This document shows, piece after piece, positions 22,623-23,652 of a DNA stretch of 23,652 nucleotides. The translations under genes were made by a program, and so were the position numbers. Where the stretch lies: contig CAYVHB010000041.1 in the NCBI GenBank assembly GCA_964450865.1, positions 1-23,652 of the forward strand. Reading direction: 5' to 3'. Source of the DNA: CAYVHB01 sp964450865 (GTDB taxonomy: Bacteria > Bacillota > Clostridia > Saccharofermentanales > UBA5734). Under the pieces are notes generated by a model, which worked only from the letters and a program-made list of their open reading frames with translations, did no database searches and was not told where the DNA came from. Numbering within the stretch: the first letter of the stretch is position 1; each line of letters opens with the position of its first letter.

Positions 22623-23534
22623 ATGATCCAGTGTTTTGCCCGACAAAACTACACACCGCCAGCTGGCAATCAAGCCGTGCCGCAACTGCTTTATGTCAGC
22701 AAGGTTGTCGAGGCCGACAGCGTTCATCCCCGGGTGATGCACAAGCATGCTGATTTCATTGAAATCGTCCTGATTTGCGGCGGTCGGGCCCGTTTTTCGG
22801 TTGGTGGCCGCCAGGTTGATGTGCAGCCCCAGGACGTCATCATCTATAACAGCGGCATTATTCATGATGAAATATCCGGGCCGGACCTCAAAATTGCGAC
22901 TTACTGTGCCGCAATTGGTAATCTGGAAAGGACCGGCTTGCGGCGTAACGCCTTCATCCGTGACGATCAGCATCCGGTCTTTGCCTGTGGCGCTCAGTTT
23001 GAGACGCTGCGTACGATCTATACACTGATGTTTGAGCAACTTTCACAGGAGCATCCGCATGCCGAATTGATCGCCCATCACCTGATGGAGGCTTTGCTGG
23101 CCATCGTCTGGGACATCGTGCACGCTGGCGAAGCCGCCGTTCCGCTCGAGGCGCGTGAGCCGCTGGCCCAGCGGGCCCTGCACCATATCGACCAGCATTA
23201 CGCGGAGGATATCAGTCTGCAAGATCTCGCCGACAGGCTCAACGTCAGCCCCTTTTATCTGGCCCATATCTTTAAAGAATGCTTTGGCTATTCACCGATG
23301 CAGTATGTGTTGCGCCGGCGGATCGGCGAGGCCCAGACCCTTTTGATTACGACCGACCTGTCCGTCACCGAAGTCGCGGCCCGGGTCGGCTATGACGATC
23401 CCAGTCATTTCAACCGGCTATTCACGAAAAATGTCGGCCTGCCGCCGCGAAAATATAAGATCAATTACATCAAGGCGAAAACAGACGTCAAATCATCTGG
23501 CCCGGCCCATCCGCCCGGCCGTCCGGAAGCCTGA
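22623..23534 (+). CDS. AraC-family transcriptional regulator with cupin sensor domain
   Basis: A DNA-binding regulator of 303 residues. The N-terminal part (about 30-110) is an AraC-type cupin with HKHADFIEIVLICGG and a 'QPQDVIIYNSGIIHDE' segment, where a sugar or similar ligand would bind. The C-terminal part (about 185-290) holds two helix-turn-helix units: 'ISLQDLADRLNVSPFYLAHIFK' and 'LSVTEVAARVGYDDPSHFNRLF', the second followed by PRKYK. GAGGGA (22611-22616) lies 6 bases before the ATG. Such regulators often control carbohydrate genes nearby; candidates are the GH13 and importer genes here or genes beyond the right edge. No sugar kinase or permease follows within the window. Confidence 0.92.
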   Translation: MIQCFARQNYTPPAGNQAVPQLLYVSKVVEADSVHPRVMHKHADFIEIVLICGGRARFSVGGRQVDVQPQDVIIYNSGIIHDEISGPDLKIATYCAAIGNLERTGLRRNAFIRDDQHPVFACGAQFETLRTIYTLMFEQLSQEHPHAELIAHHLMEALLAIVWDIVHAGEAAVPLEAREPLAQRALHHIDQHYAEDISLQDLADRLNVSPFYLAHIFKECFGYSPMQYVLRRRIGEAQTLLITTDLSVTEVAARVGYDDPSHFNRLFTKNVGLPPRKYKINYIKAKTDVKSSGPAHPPGRPEA

Positions 23535-23535
23535 A

Positions 23536-23549
23536 CATCTGGCCAGATG
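23536..23549. other. 14-bp perfect palindrome after the AraC-type gene
   Basis: CATCTGGCCAGATG is a perfect palindrome with no loop, starting two bases after the stop codon. There is no T run, so it is not a clear terminator; an operator or chance are alternatives. Confidence 0.5.
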
Positions 23550-23550
23550 C

Positions 23551-23652
23551 CAGCATGATACCCGTTCGGGCGCCCAGCATCAGGCCCATTCGGGCGCCCA
23601 GCATGATACCCGTTCGGGCGCCCAGCATCAGGCCCATTCGGGCGCCCAGCAT
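23551..23652. repeat. 24-bp tandem repeat array with 48-bp higher-order period, runs off the window
   Basis: Four full 24-base units (starting at 23551, 23575, 23599 and 23623) and part of a fifth are seen. Two variants alternate strictly (A, B, A, B); both contain TTCGGGCGCCCAGCAT across the junction and differ only in the middle (GATACCCG versus CAGGCCCA). The 24-base length keeps frames open. On the minus strand one frame reads as alternating MLGARMGL and MLGARTGI and continues to a stop inside the AraC gene's 3' end. Two plus-strand frames are open too. The array could be a non-coding minisatellite or the end of a repetitive minus-strand gene. Confidence 0.85.

Noticed and set aside
23551..23652. 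CRISPR array
   Set aside because: The units abut with no unique spacers and alternate between two variants, so this is a tandem repeat.

Overview
The window reads as a chromosomal segment of a monoderm, fermentative bacterium, most likely a fairly GC-rich member of the Clostridia (GC looks like roughly 55-60% by eye). The reasons are strong AGGAGG-type ribosome binding sites, solute-binding lipoproteins with short lipoboxes, a YesM-type sensor kinase, a sugar ABC importer with no ATPase of its own, and an FHA-SEDS/PBP cell-wall pair. No rRNA, tRNA, transposase, phage gene or CRISPR array was seen. A finer taxonomic call is not supportable from sequence alone.

Region 1 (1-8932, + strand) is a sugar sensing and uptake module. 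A solute-binding protein gene overlaps a YesM-family sensor histidine kinase by 4 bases. A promoter region with a 22-bp direct repeat follows, then a second, paralogous solute-binding lipoprotein, a hairpin, two MalF/MalG-type permeases and a GH13 alpha-glucosidase. The likely logic is that an extracellular binding protein reports sugar to the kinase, an unseen response regulator (probably just upstream) acts at the repeats, malto-oligosaccharides are imported, and the glucosidase splits them. The transport ATPase must come from elsewhere.

Region 2 (9280-13904, - strand) holds a cytoplasmic GH13 enzyme preceded by a 32-bp direct repeat. Upstream of it lies a translationally coupled pair: an FHA-domain/SEDS (RodA/FtsW-type) polymerase fusion and a short class-B-like penicillin-binding protein. 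A bidirectional terminator separates this region from region 1.

Region 3 (14255-20164, + strand) carries an FtsX/MacB-type permease, its ATPase and an HlyD-type adaptor. Next comes a stand-alone cobalamin-binding protein with the sequence signatures of the CarH/LitR photoreceptor module but no DNA-binding domain. A hormone-sensitive-lipase-type esterase and a nitroreductase-like protein close the run. The cobalamin protein is the most interesting single gene here.

Region 4 (20128-22308, - strand) has a secreted GH13 amylase-type lipoprotein, which overlaps the nitroreductase gene tail to tail, and a pore-only potassium channel with a C-terminal CxxC knuckle. Region 5 (22623-end, + strand) is an AraC-type regulator followed by a 24-bp tandem repeat array running off the window.

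Across the window the gene spacers are rich in short direct or tandem duplications (3423/3490, 10596/10667, 13973/13986, 15421/15481, 21809/21824, 22426/22468, 23551 onward). This looks like a property of the genome. With three GH13 enzymes (one outside the cell, two inside) and an importer, the main theme is use of starch or maltodextrin.
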